Source: Candidatus Dadabacteria bacterium (GTDB lineage Bacteria > Bdellovibrionota_C > UBA2361 > J046). Taken from it: 41,686 nucleotides of DNA. Both the position numbers and the translations under genes were made by a program. Numbering within the stretch: position 1 is the stretch's first letter; every line of letters starts with the position of its first letter. Below, one piece after another: positions 27,322 to 36,538 of the stretch. A model generated the notes under the pieces. It was not told the DNA's origin and ran no database searches. It saw only the letters and a list, made by a program, of their open reading frames with translations. The DNA is taken from positions 1 to 41,686 of the forward strand of contig RFHI01000237.1 of the NCBI GenBank assembly GCA_003696425.1, given 5' to 3'.

Positions 27322-28410
27322 TTACTGTTCCTGATCATCCTGATACTCTTCTTCTTCTAGCGCAAAATCTGCCAGAATTTCACGGGCAAAGTCAGCTACA
27401 GTTTTAGGCGGATTGGATTTTAACAGCTCTTTTAGATAAGCCTCAGCCTCCTCTTCGTAGCTTACATGATCAATTGCGTCTTTTAGCATTTCTTTATCAA
27501 ATTCAGGATTGCTGGAAGTAGCCAATACACTCATGACAGCACGAAGTCCCTCAGTGCCATTATTTAAGAGAGCTTTTACTGCCAGATGCGAATAGGCATC
27601 GCGTTTTAAAGCAAGTTCCCGCAGATAAGGCAGAGCCTCTTCTTCCGGTACCAGCTCACCAAGTCCTATACCAAGAGAGTAGTAACCGTCCGGATCGCCC
27701 TTTTCAACAGTATGCTTGTAAAGCACTTCAGCAGCCAGGCGGGAACCCTGGTTAGTTATTGCAGCAACTACTGATTCCTGCAGTAGGTCGTTTTCACTGT
27801 TAAGCTTCTCACTAAGATACCTGACAGTATCATCACCTCCAACTGCCAGCTCAAGCGACTCTGCATATATGTCAGCAAGTTCAGTGTTAGTTTCATTTTC
27901 TATTGCTTCAACCAGTGTCTTTACATCTTCTACTCTGCCACTGGTAGCAAGTACTTCAGTGAAAAAGCTGCGTTGATCCGGATCGGTGTCAGGCGCAAAG
28001 GCAATCTCTTTAACCTTTTCATAGAGCTCATCGCACCAGCTGCAATCTTTTGCAATATCGACAAATTGTTCAAGTACTATATCATCATAATCCAGCGAAG
28101 CCTTTTTTAAGGCCTCAAAGGCTTCATCAGCGCTTTTATAAATTTCAGTAGCAGGGCGGTCATCGAAGTACTCATCATCTTCGGTGTCTTCATCAATTGA
28201 CCGGGAGTGATCTATTTTAACCTGGTCATCGGAAGCTGAAGCGCTGCCGACATTAGACGATGGCTGCTCGGATTCTCTGGTGTTAAGAGCAGTCTGTTTA
28301 CCTGCTTCAGGTGAAGATGACGGCCGGCTTTCAGGGCTGCTACTGTTTGCCACCCACCAGAGTCCTGCTGCAACTATTACCACCAGTAACACGGTCAAAA
28401 GTTTTTTCAT
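27322..28410 (-). CDS. Membrane-anchored acidic protein with HEAT-like helical repeats
   Basis: 362 residues from ATG 28410, which has GGAAGGA nine bases upstream; the track's TTG at 28428 lies on that ribosome site. An N-terminal membrane anchor (MKKLLTVLLVVIVAAGLWWV) is followed by a Ser/Pro/Glu-rich linker and an acidic 'DEDTEDDEYFDDRP' stretch. The rest is built of short alpha-helical pairs ('VVAAITNQGSRLAAEVLYKH', 'YLRELALKRDAYSHLAVKALLNN') as in HEAT/armadillo-type repeats. A CxxC pair occurs in 'KDCSWCDEL'. Probably periplasmic scaffold; no catalytic motif seen. It is convergent with fahA and divergent from the Hpt gene. Confidence 0.7.
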   Translation of the reverse strand: MKKLLTVLLVVIVAAGLWWVANSSSPESRPSSSPEAGKQTALNTRESEQPSSNVGSASASDDQVKIDHSRSIDEDTEDDEYFDDRPATEIYKSADEAFEALKKASLDYDDIVLEQFVDIAKDCSWCDELYEKVKEIAFAPDTDPDQRSFFTEVLATSGRVEDVKTLVEAIENETNTELADIYAESLELAVGGDDTVRYLSEKLNSENDLLQESVVAAITNQGSRLAAEVLYKHTVEKGDPDGYYSLGIGLGELVPEEEALPYLRELALKRDAYSHLAVKALLNNGTEGLRAVMSVLATSSNPEFDKEMLKDAIDHVSYEEEAEAYLKELLKSNPPKTVADFAREILADFALEEEEYQDDQEQ

Positions 28411-28667
28411 AACATCCAGTCCTTCCAATAGCTGAAATTATCTGACAAAAGACGCCTTTAACTCCCAAAATCTTCAACCCTTGGCACGCTCCGGGCTGAT
28501 TAGCCTAATAAACTACACTAATATTGTACAAAGATACACACAGTTGTAATTGAGGCACAAGGCCGACCAATAAAATATATTGTATAATCAGGATGATAGA
28601 GAAACAGCAAAGACTTTTTTAGTGGTTGCTTTATAATGCCTGAAATTTCACCGATTCAATACACCAG

Positions 28668-29015
28668 ATGAGTGAAATTGAGTTAAAGCAAAAATTACTG
28701 GCCGGGCGGGCTTACCGTATTTTCGTAGGGCAGCTTCCAGGGCAGATGGAAGAAGTTCGCTCTGTAGTTGAATCTGAAAATAATGTGCCTGAGCAGGCTT
28801 TAAAGGCTGCTTCTATTCTTCATAATATTAAAGGTGCTGCCGGAGTTTTCGGGTTCACAGAGCTTGGACATATAGCTGCGGAGCTTGAGAAACTAATTAA
28901 AGAGCAAGGTGGCGACATAACGAAATTTACGAAAGAGCTCGATGCATTGTTTAAAAGTCTGGAAAGAATTGTTAGTAGCCTTCCGGCGCCTGTCAGTTTG
29001 GAGGATAATGAATAA
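28668..29015 (+). CDS. Histidine phosphotransfer (Hpt) domain protein
   Basis: 115 residues forming a four-helix bundle Hpt domain. The phosphoacceptor is probably His52 in 'ILHNIKGAAGVFGF', which fits the H-x-x-K-G-x-x-G Hpt pattern, followed by 'ELGHIAAELEKLIKEQ'. It would shuttle phosphate between a hybrid kinase and a receiver. The adjacent gene, two bases downstream, has a receiver, so the two are likely partners. No strong ribosome site precedes ATG 28668. A short 11-codon frame (ATG 28636) ends with a TGA that overlaps this ATG, so translational coupling is possible. Confidence 0.85.
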   Translation: MSEIELKQKLLAGRAYRIFVGQLPGQMEEVRSVVESENNVPEQALKAASILHNIKGAAGVFGFTELGHIAAELEKLIKEQGGDITKFTKELDALFKSLERIVSSLPAPVSLEDNE

Positions 29016-29017
29016 TT

Positions 29018-29851
29018 ATGCCTGATATTTTAATTCTAAGCGAAGATCGCTCGTCTGCTTCTGAGATTGAAAAAACTGCCCGAAAGTATGACTTACGCGT
29101 TACTAATGTGCATACACTTAATGATGCCCGCGAGTGGTTAAAACTCAGGACTTTTATAGCGATGTGTTTACCGCATACAACTTCTCTTGCAGATCAGGAA
29201 GCGCTGGCGGATCTGCTTTGGAGGGAAAGTCCGCATGCCTATCTTTTTGTCTACGATTTAAGTAAAGATGCGCCGCACAGGCATGAAGAGTACAGACTGA
29301 GCGGAGCAGATTATATTCGTGGTGAGCGTGGGCTGGCAGAGCTGGATCGGATTTTAAGTGTTATATCAAAGGTTCCTGTTGCAGGACCGGATGCGATGAC
29401 TGTAATGGTGGTAGAAGATCTTGATTCTCCCAGAGATATTATCTGCTCTTACATTGAATCGCTCGGATATCCCAATGTAGTAGGAATGCCGGCGGCAAAA
29501 GATGCAATTAAGGCACTGGAAAAAGAGCCCGATAAATATTCGTGTGTTGTTACAGATATTAGAATGCCTGAAATCGACGGACGCAGGTTTATAGAGTATA
29601 TCCGCTCACATGAAAGCCTGAGGCATTTACCGGTAATTGCACTTACAGCCTACGGTACAGTGGATACGTTAATTGACTGCCTTAAAGCCGGTGCCAGTGG
29701 TTTTCTGGTTAAGCCTCCCAAAAAGCGGGACTTAACACGTGAGTTGGCAAGGGCGGTACGAATGATAACACGCGGAGAAAACCCCCGGCTGGCTACTGAA
29801 CAGGAAGCAGATACTATCCGGGAAATTTTACTTGAACGGGGAATGCGGTAG
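29018..29851 (+). CDS. Response regulator with degenerate N-terminal and active C-terminal receiver
   Basis: 277 residues. Residues ~1-115 resemble a receiver fold ('DILILSEDRSSASEIEKTAR', 'AYLFVYD', 'LSGADYIRGERG') but lack the phosphoacceptor Asp and conserved Lys, so this looks like a pseudo-receiver. Residues ~127-255 are a canonical receiver: acidic pair Glu133-Asp134 ('VMVVEDLDSP'), phosphoacceptor Asp180 ('CVVTDIRMPEIDG'), Thr210 ('IALTAYG') and Lys232 ('FLVKPP'). There is no output domain, only a short helical tail. Paired with the Hpt gene just upstream. The kinase is not in the window. Probably a signalling relay or protein-interaction regulator. Confidence 0.87.
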   Translation: MPDILILSEDRSSASEIEKTARKYDLRVTNVHTLNDAREWLKLRTFIAMCLPHTTSLADQEALADLLWRESPHAYLFVYDLSKDAPHRHEEYRLSGADYIRGERGLAELDRILSVISKVPVAGPDAMTVMVVEDLDSPRDIICSYIESLGYPNVVGMPAAKDAIKALEKEPDKYSCVVTDIRMPEIDGRRFIEYIRSHESLRHLPVIALTAYGTVDTLIDCLKAGASGFLVKPPKKRDLTRELARAVRMITRGENPRLATEQEADTIREILLERGMR

Positions 29852-29914
29852 CACCAGTTGATAGGCAGCCCGGCACATTTTACCTCAACCTGGGCTCAGA
29901 CCTGAACCAGAAAA

Positions 29915-30337
29915 TTACTGCCCATCAGCCTCTGAATGTTTGACAAGCACTGAGCGAAATATTTTATAACGCCTAATTAATCCAAGTTGCGCCAGGGCGC
30001 ACGCTACGCCAAGAGGTACAAAAACTAAAGCACAGACAGAGCCGGCGTTATTGGGCGAAGCGTATAGAAGCGGAGCAATCCAGCTAATCGAAGTGCCAAT
30101 AACAGCAATGGACGGCTTAAAAGCCTGCCAGGCTATTATAAGTGGCAAAACACTATAGAGATCGTTAACAGGGAAGAGCACTACTTGCGCTATGGCAGCA
30201 CTTACATACCAGGGAGTACCAAGGCTTAATAGAAGCAATACAAGGCCGCCCGGGAGCAGCGAAACAATCACTGCCTGCTCACGGTAGCGGGCTATAGCCC
30301 CCAGCCATTCAAGCGGCCAATCTGGTTGTAATATCAT
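29915..30337 (-). CDS. C-terminal part of a split GT87-like membrane protein
   Basis: 140 residues with about four membrane helices. It is in the same frame as the 212-residue ORF upstream and separated from it only by a TAG and eight sense codons ('SVLLGGTS'). Read through, 'SVLLGGTSMILQPDWPLEWL' is a natural continuation of a GT87 (DUF2029)-type mannosyltransferase, whose C-terminal half often has a 'P.W...WL' segment after a hydrophobic helix. The ATG at 30337 has GGGAGG six bases upstream, so it could also be translated alone. Either a nonsense-mutated pseudogene or a two-part protein. Confidence 0.6.
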   Translation of the reverse strand: MILQPDWPLEWLGAIARYREQAVIVSLLPGGLVLLLLSLGTPWYVSAAIAQVVLFPVNDLYSVLPLIIAWQAFKPSIAVIGTSISWIAPLLYASPNNAGSVCALVFVPLGVACALAQLGLIRRYKIFRSVLVKHSEADGQ

Positions 30338-30361
30338 GCTTGTCCCTCCCAGTAGGACACT

Positions 30362-31000
30362 CTAGGTTAAAAACCGGTAAAAAACTTCACGCCTCTCCTT
30401 AAAGGCCAGAATTGCCCCTATCAGTGAAAAGATGAGACCAACTTGTGGTTTCCATGGAAGGATAGCCAGTGCCAGCCCCACAATACCGGGTGGCAGCGTT
30501 TTTAAACCAAAGCATGTTAGTGCTGCCATTCCGGCCCACAGTAATGTCGGAGTCTGGTGATTTGCGGCATGCAGGATTGGATAAAACGTAATTATAAGTA
30601 ACGGACTTAAAACAGATGATTTCAGCTGGCTCATACCTAAAATTAATATCATCAGTGACAGGCCAACCCAGGCGGCCGTCCTGACTTGTTCCGGTATGTA
30701 AAGAAATGGCACTGCTGCAAAGAGAGCCGGTAAAGGATATGCAATAACAGCAGCTACCTTATGCGTTCTTACGACTTGCCAGTGTTCCCTAAGGAAGTTA
30801 TCAGCTTTGGCCGAATAGGGACTTTCCCCCTGAACGATAAAAGATGCTCCAGTTAAGAAGGGGAAAAAGTCGATTTGCTTTTTTTTCTGGAAGGTATGTG
30901 CAGTAAGCAGCAGAGCATACACTATGACTAAAAGTGCAATAATATTGCGTACACTTAGTAGACGCTTATCAGTCAGAGTCTTATACAGTTTCAGGCTCAT
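30362..31000 (-). CDS. N-terminal part of a split GT87-like (DUF2029) membrane glycosyltransferase
   Basis: 212 residues, several membrane helices. The first loop, '[21 protein letters not shown]', is typical of GT87/DUF2029 polyprenol-phosphate mannosyltransferases, where an Asp-Phe pair opens the chain and a G.sPY phrase follows. Later '[17 protein letters not shown]' resembles the family's 'KPq..l' segment. It stops at an in-frame TAG (30362-30364) and the rest of the family length continues in the same frame in the next ORF. Its start ATG overlaps the last codons of metH by 20 bases, implying co-transcription with metH, which is an odd neighbour. Confidence 0.65.
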   Translation of the reverse strand: MSLKLYKTLTDKRLLSVRNIIALLVIVYALLLTAHTFQKKKQIDFFPFLTGASFIVQGESPYSAKADNFLREHWQVVRTHKVAAVIAYPLPALFAAVPFLYIPEQVRTAAWVGLSLMILILGMSQLKSSVLSPLLIITFYPILHAANHQTPTLLWAGMAALTCFGLKTLPPGIVGLALAILPWKPQVGLIFSLIGAILAFKERREVFYRFLT

Positions 31001-34000
31001 AATTTAAATTCGGCCTGAGCCATTTTTCAATTTCACTAACAGGCATATTTTTTCTGACAGCATAATCTTCAACCTGATCACGGCTAATCTTGCCGAGACC
31101 AAAGTAGTGCGAATCGGGATGGGCAAAGTAAAGTCCGCAGATCGAAGCTGCCGGATACATAGCAAAATTTTCAGTAAGATTAATACCGGTATTTTTTTCA
31201 ACTGAAAGTAAATCAAATATCAGGCGTTTTTCAGTGTGGTCAGGACAGGCCGGGTAACCTGCAGCGGGGCGGATGCCACGGTATTTTTCCCTGATAAGCT
31301 CTTTATTAGTCAAAAGTTCATCGGCAGCATAACCCCAGTAATTTCTTCTGACCTGCCCGTGCAGGCACTCAGCAAAGGCTTCCGCAAGGCGATCGGCCAG
31401 AGCTTTAATCATTATTACACGGTAATCATCAAGGTCATTCTTATAGTGTTCAACCAGCTCTTTAACTCCAATTCCGGCAGTAACTGCAAATGCACCGATA
31501 TAATCATTTATACCGCTGTTTTTGGGCGCTACAAAATCAGCCAGCGCCATATTAGATTGCCCCTCCCTTTTTTTTAGCTGCTGACGCAGCGTATGAAGGA
31601 CTGTAACAACTGTGTCTCTTTTATCATCAGTGTAAATTTCAATATCATCAGATTCTGTTGAGTTTGCCGAAAAAAGCCCTATGACCCCTTTGGCAGTCAG
31701 TAAATTATCTTCTATAATTTCACGCAGCATCTCGCGGGCGTCATCAAATAATCTGCGCGCTTCTTTACCGTAACGGGCGGATTCAAATATATCCGGGTAT
31801 TTTCCTTTTAGCTCCCAGACTATAAAAAACGGATTCCAGTCTATAAATTCAACCAGGTTTTCCAGCGGAAAATCATCAATAACCGTAATTCCCGGGTGTG
31901 TTGGAGGAGTAATATCAATTTTTTCCCACTCGCTCTTAAAGCGGTTTTTACGGGCTTCTTCAAGTGAACAGTATTTACGGAGCGACTGGCGGCTTAAGTG
32001 CTCCTCTCTGATTTGCTGGTACTCTTTTTTAATCTTTTCTGTAAACTGCAACGCAGTTTCATCGTTTACCAGGTTGCTTACTACCGGCACGCTTCTTGAT
32101 GCGTCCAGAACGTGGATAACTGGCCCGCTGTACGCCGGAGCAATTTTAACTGCTGTATGTCTGCGTGAGGTGGTGGCGCCCCCTATCAGTAACGGCACTT
32201 TCATTGAGCGCCTTTCCATCTCGGCAGCAACATTAATCATTTCATCGAGTGAAGGGGTTATCAGTCCGCTTAAACCGATAACATCGGCCCTGCACTTTTC
32301 AGCTTCGCTCAAAATCTTATCCGCCGGTACCATTACACCGAGATCGACAACTTCAAAGCTGTTACAGGCGAGTACTACAGAAGCGATATTTTTGCCTATA
32401 TAGTGTACGTCGCCCTTTACTGTTGCAAGCAGCACCGTACCTGCTCCACGCCGCTTATCTTCTCCGGCTTCTTTTTTTTCCTCCTCCATGTAGGGAATGA
32501 GATAGGCCACGGCTTTTTTCATAACTCTGGCACTTTTTACAACCTGCGGTAGAAACATTTTGCCCGAGCCAAAGAGATCACCTACTACGTTCATACCATC
32601 CATTAGCGGGCCCTCTATAATTTCCAGCGAACGGGAGTATTTCTTACGGGCTTCTTCCGTGTCCTCTTCGATAAATTCCACTATACCCTTTATCAGGGCA
32701 TGCTTTAGACGCTCTTCAACCGGAGCTTCTCGCCACTTAAGATCTTCAGAGGAATCTTTTTTGGTCTTTTTTCCTTTAACTTTTTCGGCATATTCAATCA
32801 GCCGTTCAGTAGCATCGGGCCGGCGGTTTAAAAGCACGTCTTCAACTCGCTCGAGCAGATCTGCTGGAATGTCCTCATAAATAGCAAGTTGTCCGGCGTT
32901 AACGATGCCCATATCAAGTCCGGCCTGAATTGCATGGTAGAGAAAGGCAGCGTGCATAGCTTCCCGCACTGTGTTGTTGCCGCGAAAAGAAAAAGATATA
33001 TTACTTATGCCGCCACTTACCCGCGCGCCCGGCAGGTTTTCCTTAATCCAGCGGGTGGCATTAATAAAATCAAGAGCGTAATTATTGTGTTCTTCTATTC
33101 CGGTAGCTACTGTGAGTACATTCGGATCAAAAATAATATCTTCTTTTGGGAAATGCAGATCTTTAACCAGCAAATCATAGGCGCGCTTACAGATATCTAT
33201 CCTGCGCTGATAAGAGTCAGCCTGACCCTCTTCATCAAAGGCCATTACTACAACGGCAGCACCGTATCTGAGAATCTCACGGGCGTGCTCTAAGAAGACC
33301 TGCTCCCCTTCTTTTAAGCTTATAGAGTTGACAACCCCCTTGCCCTGCATACACTTAAGGCCGCTGGTAATAACCTCCCACTTTGATGAGTCAATCATAA
33401 ACGGCAGTCTGGCTATTTCAGGCTCAGCTGCCATCAGGTTAATAAAACGCTGCATGTAGGCGGCAGAATCAATCATGCCCTCGTCAAGGTTCACATCAAG
33501 AATTTGTGCTCCGCCTTTAACCTGACTTACGGCAACCGAAAGAGCTTCATCAAAGCGTTCTTCTCGTATAAGGCGCGCAAATTTTCTTGATCCGGTTACA
33601 TTAGTGCGCTCGCCTATATTCACAAAGTTACTGAGTTCATTTACCGCAAGTGGTTCAAGGCCGCTTAAAAGCAAGCCCGGTTTTCGCGGTGGGATTTTTC
33701 GGGGTTTAAAATTTTTAGCTTCCTCAGCTGCAGCTTTAATATGTTCAGGACGCGTTCCACAGCACCCGCCTATAATATTTACAAGGCCCTCCTGCATAAA
33801 CTCCCTTACGGCAGCTCTAAATTCTTCCGCTGATTGATCGTATTCGCCAAACTCGTTTGGCAGGCCGGCGTTCGGATGAGCGCTTACAGGCAGATCAGCA
33901 ACCTGTGCCAGCTCCTGCAGATGTGGTTTAAGCTGTCTTGCTCCAAGAGCACAGTTAAAGCCCACAGACAGCAGATTGGGAGCATGTGAAACTGAAATCC

Positions 34001-34694
34001 AGAATGCTTCAGGTGTTTGACCGGAGAGGGTTCGGCCACTTTGATCAGTAATGGTACCTGAGATCATTAACGGTAGATTTTTGCCGGACTCTTCAAATAA
34101 CTTTGATGCAGCAAAAATAGCAGCTTTACAGTTAAGCGTATCGAAGACTGTTTCTATAAGCAGTATGTCAACGCCACCTGCTACAAGCGCTTGAATCTGC
34201 TCGCCGTAAACAGCTGTCAGTTCATCAAAGGTTACATTACGGTATCCAGGATCATTTACATTTGGAGATATTGAGGCGGTGCGGTTAGTCGGACCAATTG
34301 AGCCGGCTACAAAGCGTGGCTTTTCAGGGTTAAGTCTGCTGTATTCGTCTGCTAATTTTCGCGCTATCTTTACTGACTCTCTGTTTAATTCAGGTACCAG
34401 CTGTTCTAAGCCATAATCAGATTGGGAGATTGCGTTGGAGTTAAAAGTGTTGGTAAGGATTATATCAGATCCGGCATCTAAGAAGCTTTTTGTTATTTCT
34501 TCAATTATGTCAGGGCGGGTAATGGATAAAAGATCATTATTGCCCTTTAAGTCTTTTGAGTGATCCTTAAATCTTTCAGCACGAAAATCCTCTTCTCCAA
34601 GTCCATAAGACTGTATGGAGGTCCCCATCGGGGTTCCCAGTATTAGAATCCGCTCTTCAAGAATTTTATTTAATCTGGCCTTTAATTCACTCAT
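30981..34694 (-). CDS. metH: Cobalamin-dependent methionine synthase MetH
   Basis: 1237 residues, full length with all four modules. The homocysteine module has zinc ligands Cys248 ('[11 protein letters not shown]') and Cys311/Cys312 ('[10 protein letters not shown]'). The pterin module begins around '[16 protein letters not shown]' and has '[15 protein letters not shown]' and '[12 protein letters not shown]'. The cobalamin module has the lower-ligand His764 ('[10 protein letters not shown]') and '[14 protein letters not shown]'. The activation (SAM-binding) module has '[22 protein letters not shown]'. It makes methionine from homocysteine with methyl-tetrahydrofolate. No cobalamin or SAM riboswitch was recognised in the 235-base upstream gap. 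The organism must make or import B12. Confidence 0.98.
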   Translation of the reverse strand: MSELKARLNKILEERILILGTPMGTSIQSYGLGEEDFRAERFKDHSKDLKGNNDLLSITRPDIIEEITKSFLDAGSDIILTNTFNSNAISQSDYGLEQLVPELNRESVKIARKLADEYSRLNPEKPRFVAGSIGPTNRTASISPNVNDPGYRNVTFDELTAVYGEQIQALVAGGVDILLIETVFDTLNCKAAIFAASKLFEESGKNLPLMISGTITDQSGRTLSGQTPEAFWISVSHAPNLLSVGFNCALGARQLKPHLQELAQVADLPVSAHPNAGLPNEFGEYDQSAEEFRAAVREFMQEGLVNIIGGCCGTRPEHIKAAAEEAKNFKPRKIPPRKPGLLLSGLEPLAVNELSNFVNIGERTNVTGSRKFARLIREERFDEALSVAVSQVKGGAQILDVNLDEGMIDSAAYMQRFINLMAAEPEIARLPFMIDSSKWEVITSGLKCMQGKGVVNSISLKEGEQVFLEHAREILRYGAAVVVMAFDEEGQADSYQRRIDICKRAYDLLVKDLHFPKEDIIFDPNVLTVATGIEEHNNYALDFINATRWIKENLPGARVSGGISNISFSFRGNNTVREAMHAAFLYHAIQAGLDMGIVNAGQLAIYEDIPADLLERVEDVLLNRRPDATERLIEYAEKVKGKKTKKDSSEDLKWREAPVEERLKHALIKGIVEFIEEDTEEARKKYSRSLEIIEGPLMDGMNVVGDLFGSGKMFLPQVVKSARVMKKAVAYLIPYMEEEKKEAGEDKRRGAGTVLLATVKGDVHYIGKNIASVVLACNSFEVVDLGVMVPADKILSEAEKCRADVIGLSGLITPSLDEMINVAAEMERRSMKVPLLIGGATTSRRHTAVKIAPAYSGPVIHVLDASRSVPVVSNLVNDETALQFTEKIKKEYQQIREEHLSRQSLRKYCSLEEARKNRFKSEWEKIDITPPTHPGITVIDDFPLENLVEFIDWNPFFIVWELKGKYPDIFESARYGKEARRLFDDAREMLREIIEDNLLTAKGVIGLFSANSTESDDIEIYTDDKRDTVVTVLHTLRQQLKKREGQSNMALADFVAPKNSGINDYIGAFAVTAGIGVKELVEHYKNDLDDYRVIMIKALADRLAEAFAECLHGQVRRNYWGYAADELLTNKELIREKYRGIRPAAGYPACPDHTEKRLIFDLLSVEKNTGINLTENFAMYPAASICGLYFAHPDSHYFGLGKISRDQVEDYAVRKNMPVSEIEKWLRPNLNYEPETV

Positions 34695-34971
34695 GCTTTA
34701 AACCGAAGGCTGCCTATATCTTTTACAGGTTTGCCCGAAAACCCCTTGCCGGGGTTGGCCTATTCTATGGCAGAGGCTCTAAATAAACAATAAGTCCAAG
34801 ATCTTAAGCTATTGTGTTCGGTTTTAAGGCTATTGTAGCGCTTTAGTACTCTGCTGGAAATGCCGACATAAAGCTAACGCTTTTAAATTAAAGCATATTT
34901 TTTTAGTAAGTTATGGCCCGTGATTTGCAGTGGAGCTATTAACAGCAGCAAAACTGAGGAGAAACACTGCT

Positions 34972-35139
34972 ATGCCGGATAATACAGATAACAAAAAACC
35001 TGGTAAGCAAAAAGATCGTGATGTAATTCTGCTTCAGGATTTACAGCCAAAGCACGATGTAATAGGGGGGAGCAAAAAGCGCCTGTTTGGCGAGAGTGTT
35101 GAACAGGCTAAAGATAGGGAGAAAAAAACACCCGAATAG
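34972..35139 (+). CDS. Small peptide with DLxPxxDVxGG motif, candidate precursor peptide
   Basis: 55 residues from ATG 34972 (GAGGAG ten bases upstream); the track's start at 34930 adds 14 residues without a ribosome site. The peptide is hydrophilic and Lys/Asp-rich with the segment 'VILLQDLQPKHDVIGGSKKRLFGE'. From memory, small proteins with an 'L.DL.P..DV.GG'-type phrase recur in many bacteria, often beside peptide-modification or transport genes. The GG could be a leader-cleavage site, giving a 22-residue core. No Cys or Thr-rich core is present, so the modification type is not obvious. The next coding gene is a PpiC-related protein. Function is hypothesis. Confidence 0.55.
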   Translation: MPDNTDNKKPGKQKDRDVILLQDLQPKHDVIGGSKKRLFGESVEQAKDREKKTPE

Positions 35140-35290
35140 GATGAAAGGCCCTATGCGTTCTTTTAAGGCAGTGCGGCACAGCGAGGCCGTACTGTTTATT
35201 AGCTGGACAGGATGATTCCTGTCTGCTCCTATAAAGCAATATTGAAAAGTTAATATTGTATGATGCCCGGAAGATACCGGGCATTTTTTT
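35140..35290 (+). ncRNA. Hairpin-rich 3' region or small RNA ending in a terminator
   Basis: Four stems follow the small peptide gene in order: CAGTGCGGC/GCCGTACTG (35169-35194, one GU), GACAGGA-TGAT-TCCTGTC (35206-35223), CAATATT/AATATTG (35237-35258), and the terminator stem ATGCCCGG/CCGGGCAT with seven T in the tail. The series occupies almost the whole gap to the next gene, as a regulatory 3' UTR or a processed sRNA would. I recognise no family. Confidence 0.5.
35263..35290 (+). terminator. Strong intrinsic terminator
   Basis: ATGCCCGG-AAGATA-CCGGGCAT followed by a T run is a textbook plus-strand rho-independent terminator. It separates the peptide gene from the PpiC-related gene, so partial readthrough or a separate promoter must express the latter. 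Confidence 0.9.
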
Positions 35291-35403
35291 GATAAATGGG
35301 CTGAATCAGAAAGACTGAGAATTACAGCTTCAATTTAACTTTTTTAGCTCATTTGCCGATCCATTTCCTGATAGAGGTGTTCGCCCTCAGTTTGAGGTTT
35401 ACG

Positions 35404-36507
35404 ATGTATGATGTACTGACCAATACGGTTTTTCGTGTTGGCTCTAGAGCATATAGCTGGATTGATATTCTTTTGTTTGCCTGGCTGCAACCGGACTGGG
35501 GGGTATTTGAAGATGCCATGGCATTTGGGGTCTCGGCGTATAAGCACGCTGAAAAGCATAATCTGCTGCCAGAGACTCATCTGGTAGAAGCCGGATTAAA
35601 CGAGTTTCGCTACCAGCATAACCTGCTTGCAGCTGAGGAAGTAGAGGATTGGCTTATCCAGCGCAGCCTGACGTTAAGTGATCTGATTGATTTTATAACT
35701 TTTTCAGTCTTACGCCAGCACTTTAAAGATCAAAAGTTGAAACTTTTAAAAGAATATAGCGTTAGTGATCACGAATTGCGCGATATGCTGCTCAGTGAGG
35801 GGTATTGCAGCGGATATTTTAACCGTGCAGCAAAAGAACTCTCAGAAATGTTAGCGCTTTATGATTTGGCTGTTGAAAAATACGGCGTCACCGATCATCT
35901 GCTTTATCCTGACCAGGAAAGAGTTGATGCTGTCGAACATGGGGTCATTAACCTGCTAAAGCGCTACGCTTTAGAGTGGCATAATTCTCTTCCACTAAGA
36001 GAAGCAATACGACAGTATTTATCCTTTGAAAATATGTACCCGCTATATTCTGAAATGTCTTCAATACAGACGCAGATTAATTTGCTTATTAGATCAAACC
36101 AGATTGAGTGGACTAAAGTTGACTACGACGTTCTTGAGTTTAAAGATGATCAGGTTGCCAGAGAAGCAGCTCTGTGTGCCAGAGAAGGTACCTTTTCAAT
36201 TATCGAGCTGGCAGAAGAAAACATCGCTGATCTTTCCAGTTATTCTCATATGATTAAGGATCTACAGCCGGAACTTAATGATGTTCTCAGTGTGCCGCTG
36301 GTAACTGCTAGAGAGGGGGAAATTATCGGGCCGTTAGAGATAAATGGCCGCTATGTGTTGATAAGGCTTAAGAACAAAGAGCTGCCGGATCTTGATAATC
36401 GAAGTATAAGGGAACTTGCACTTAAAACAGCAGTAAGGAACATGGCTGTAATTGAAAGTACCCGTAGAGTTAACTGGCTTGCAAACTGGTTGGCAGGACC
36501 GCAGTAA
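35404..36507 (+). CDS. PpiC-related (parvulin-like) protein of peptide-maturation type
   Basis: 367 residues from ATG 35404 (GAGG six bases upstream); the track's TTG at 35353 is less likely. No signal peptide, so probably cytoplasmic, unlike SurA/PrsA. The N-terminal ~200 residues are helical, with a repeated 'NEFRYQHNLLAAEEVEDWLIQRSLTLSDLIDF' style segment. The C-terminal ~130 residues have the parvulin layout: 'AREAALCAREGTFSIIELAEE', then 'SVPLVTAREGEIIGPLEINGRYVLIRLKNKELPDL'. From memory this combination resembles the PpiC-related proteins annotated in putative peptide-maturation systems. The classic parvulin His residues are not obvious, so isomerase activity is unsure. Neighbours are the small GG peptide upstream and the activator gene 31 bases downstream. 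Confidence 0.6.
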   Translation: MYDVLTNTVFRVGSRAYSWIDILLFAWLQPDWGVFEDAMAFGVSAYKHAEKHNLLPETHLVEAGLNEFRYQHNLLAAEEVEDWLIQRSLTLSDLIDFITFSVLRQHFKDQKLKLLKEYSVSDHELRDMLLSEGYCSGYFNRAAKELSEMLALYDLAVEKYGVTDHLLYPDQERVDAVEHGVINLLKRYALEWHNSLPLREAIRQYLSFENMYPLYSEMSSIQTQINLLIRSNQIEWTKVDYDVLEFKDDQVAREAALCAREGTFSIIELAEENIADLSSYSHMIKDLQPELNDVLSVPLVTAREGEIIGPLEINGRYVLIRLKNKELPDLDNRSIRELALKTAVRNMAVIESTRRVNWLANWLAGPQ

Positions 36508-36538
36508 AGAGTAGAGCTATCAGGGACGAGAAGCAAAA

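Noticed and set aside
28560-28588. Promoter at TATAAT 28583 for the Hpt-receiver pair
   Set aside because: The -10 is perfect but no -35 lies at 16-18 bp; a TTGAGG is too far upstream (27 bp).
28636-28670. 11-codon leader peptide before the Hpt gene
   Set aside because: The frame MPEISPIQYTR-stop overlaps the Hpt ATG, but such short frames arise by chance and no ribosome site or regulatory hairpins accompany it; noted only as possible coupling.
34695-34929. Cobalamin or SAM riboswitch upstream of metH
   Set aside because: No B12-box (GCCACTG-like) or S-box core was found on the minus strand. There is only a short AACCCC/GGGGTT hairpin, so no riboswitch is called.
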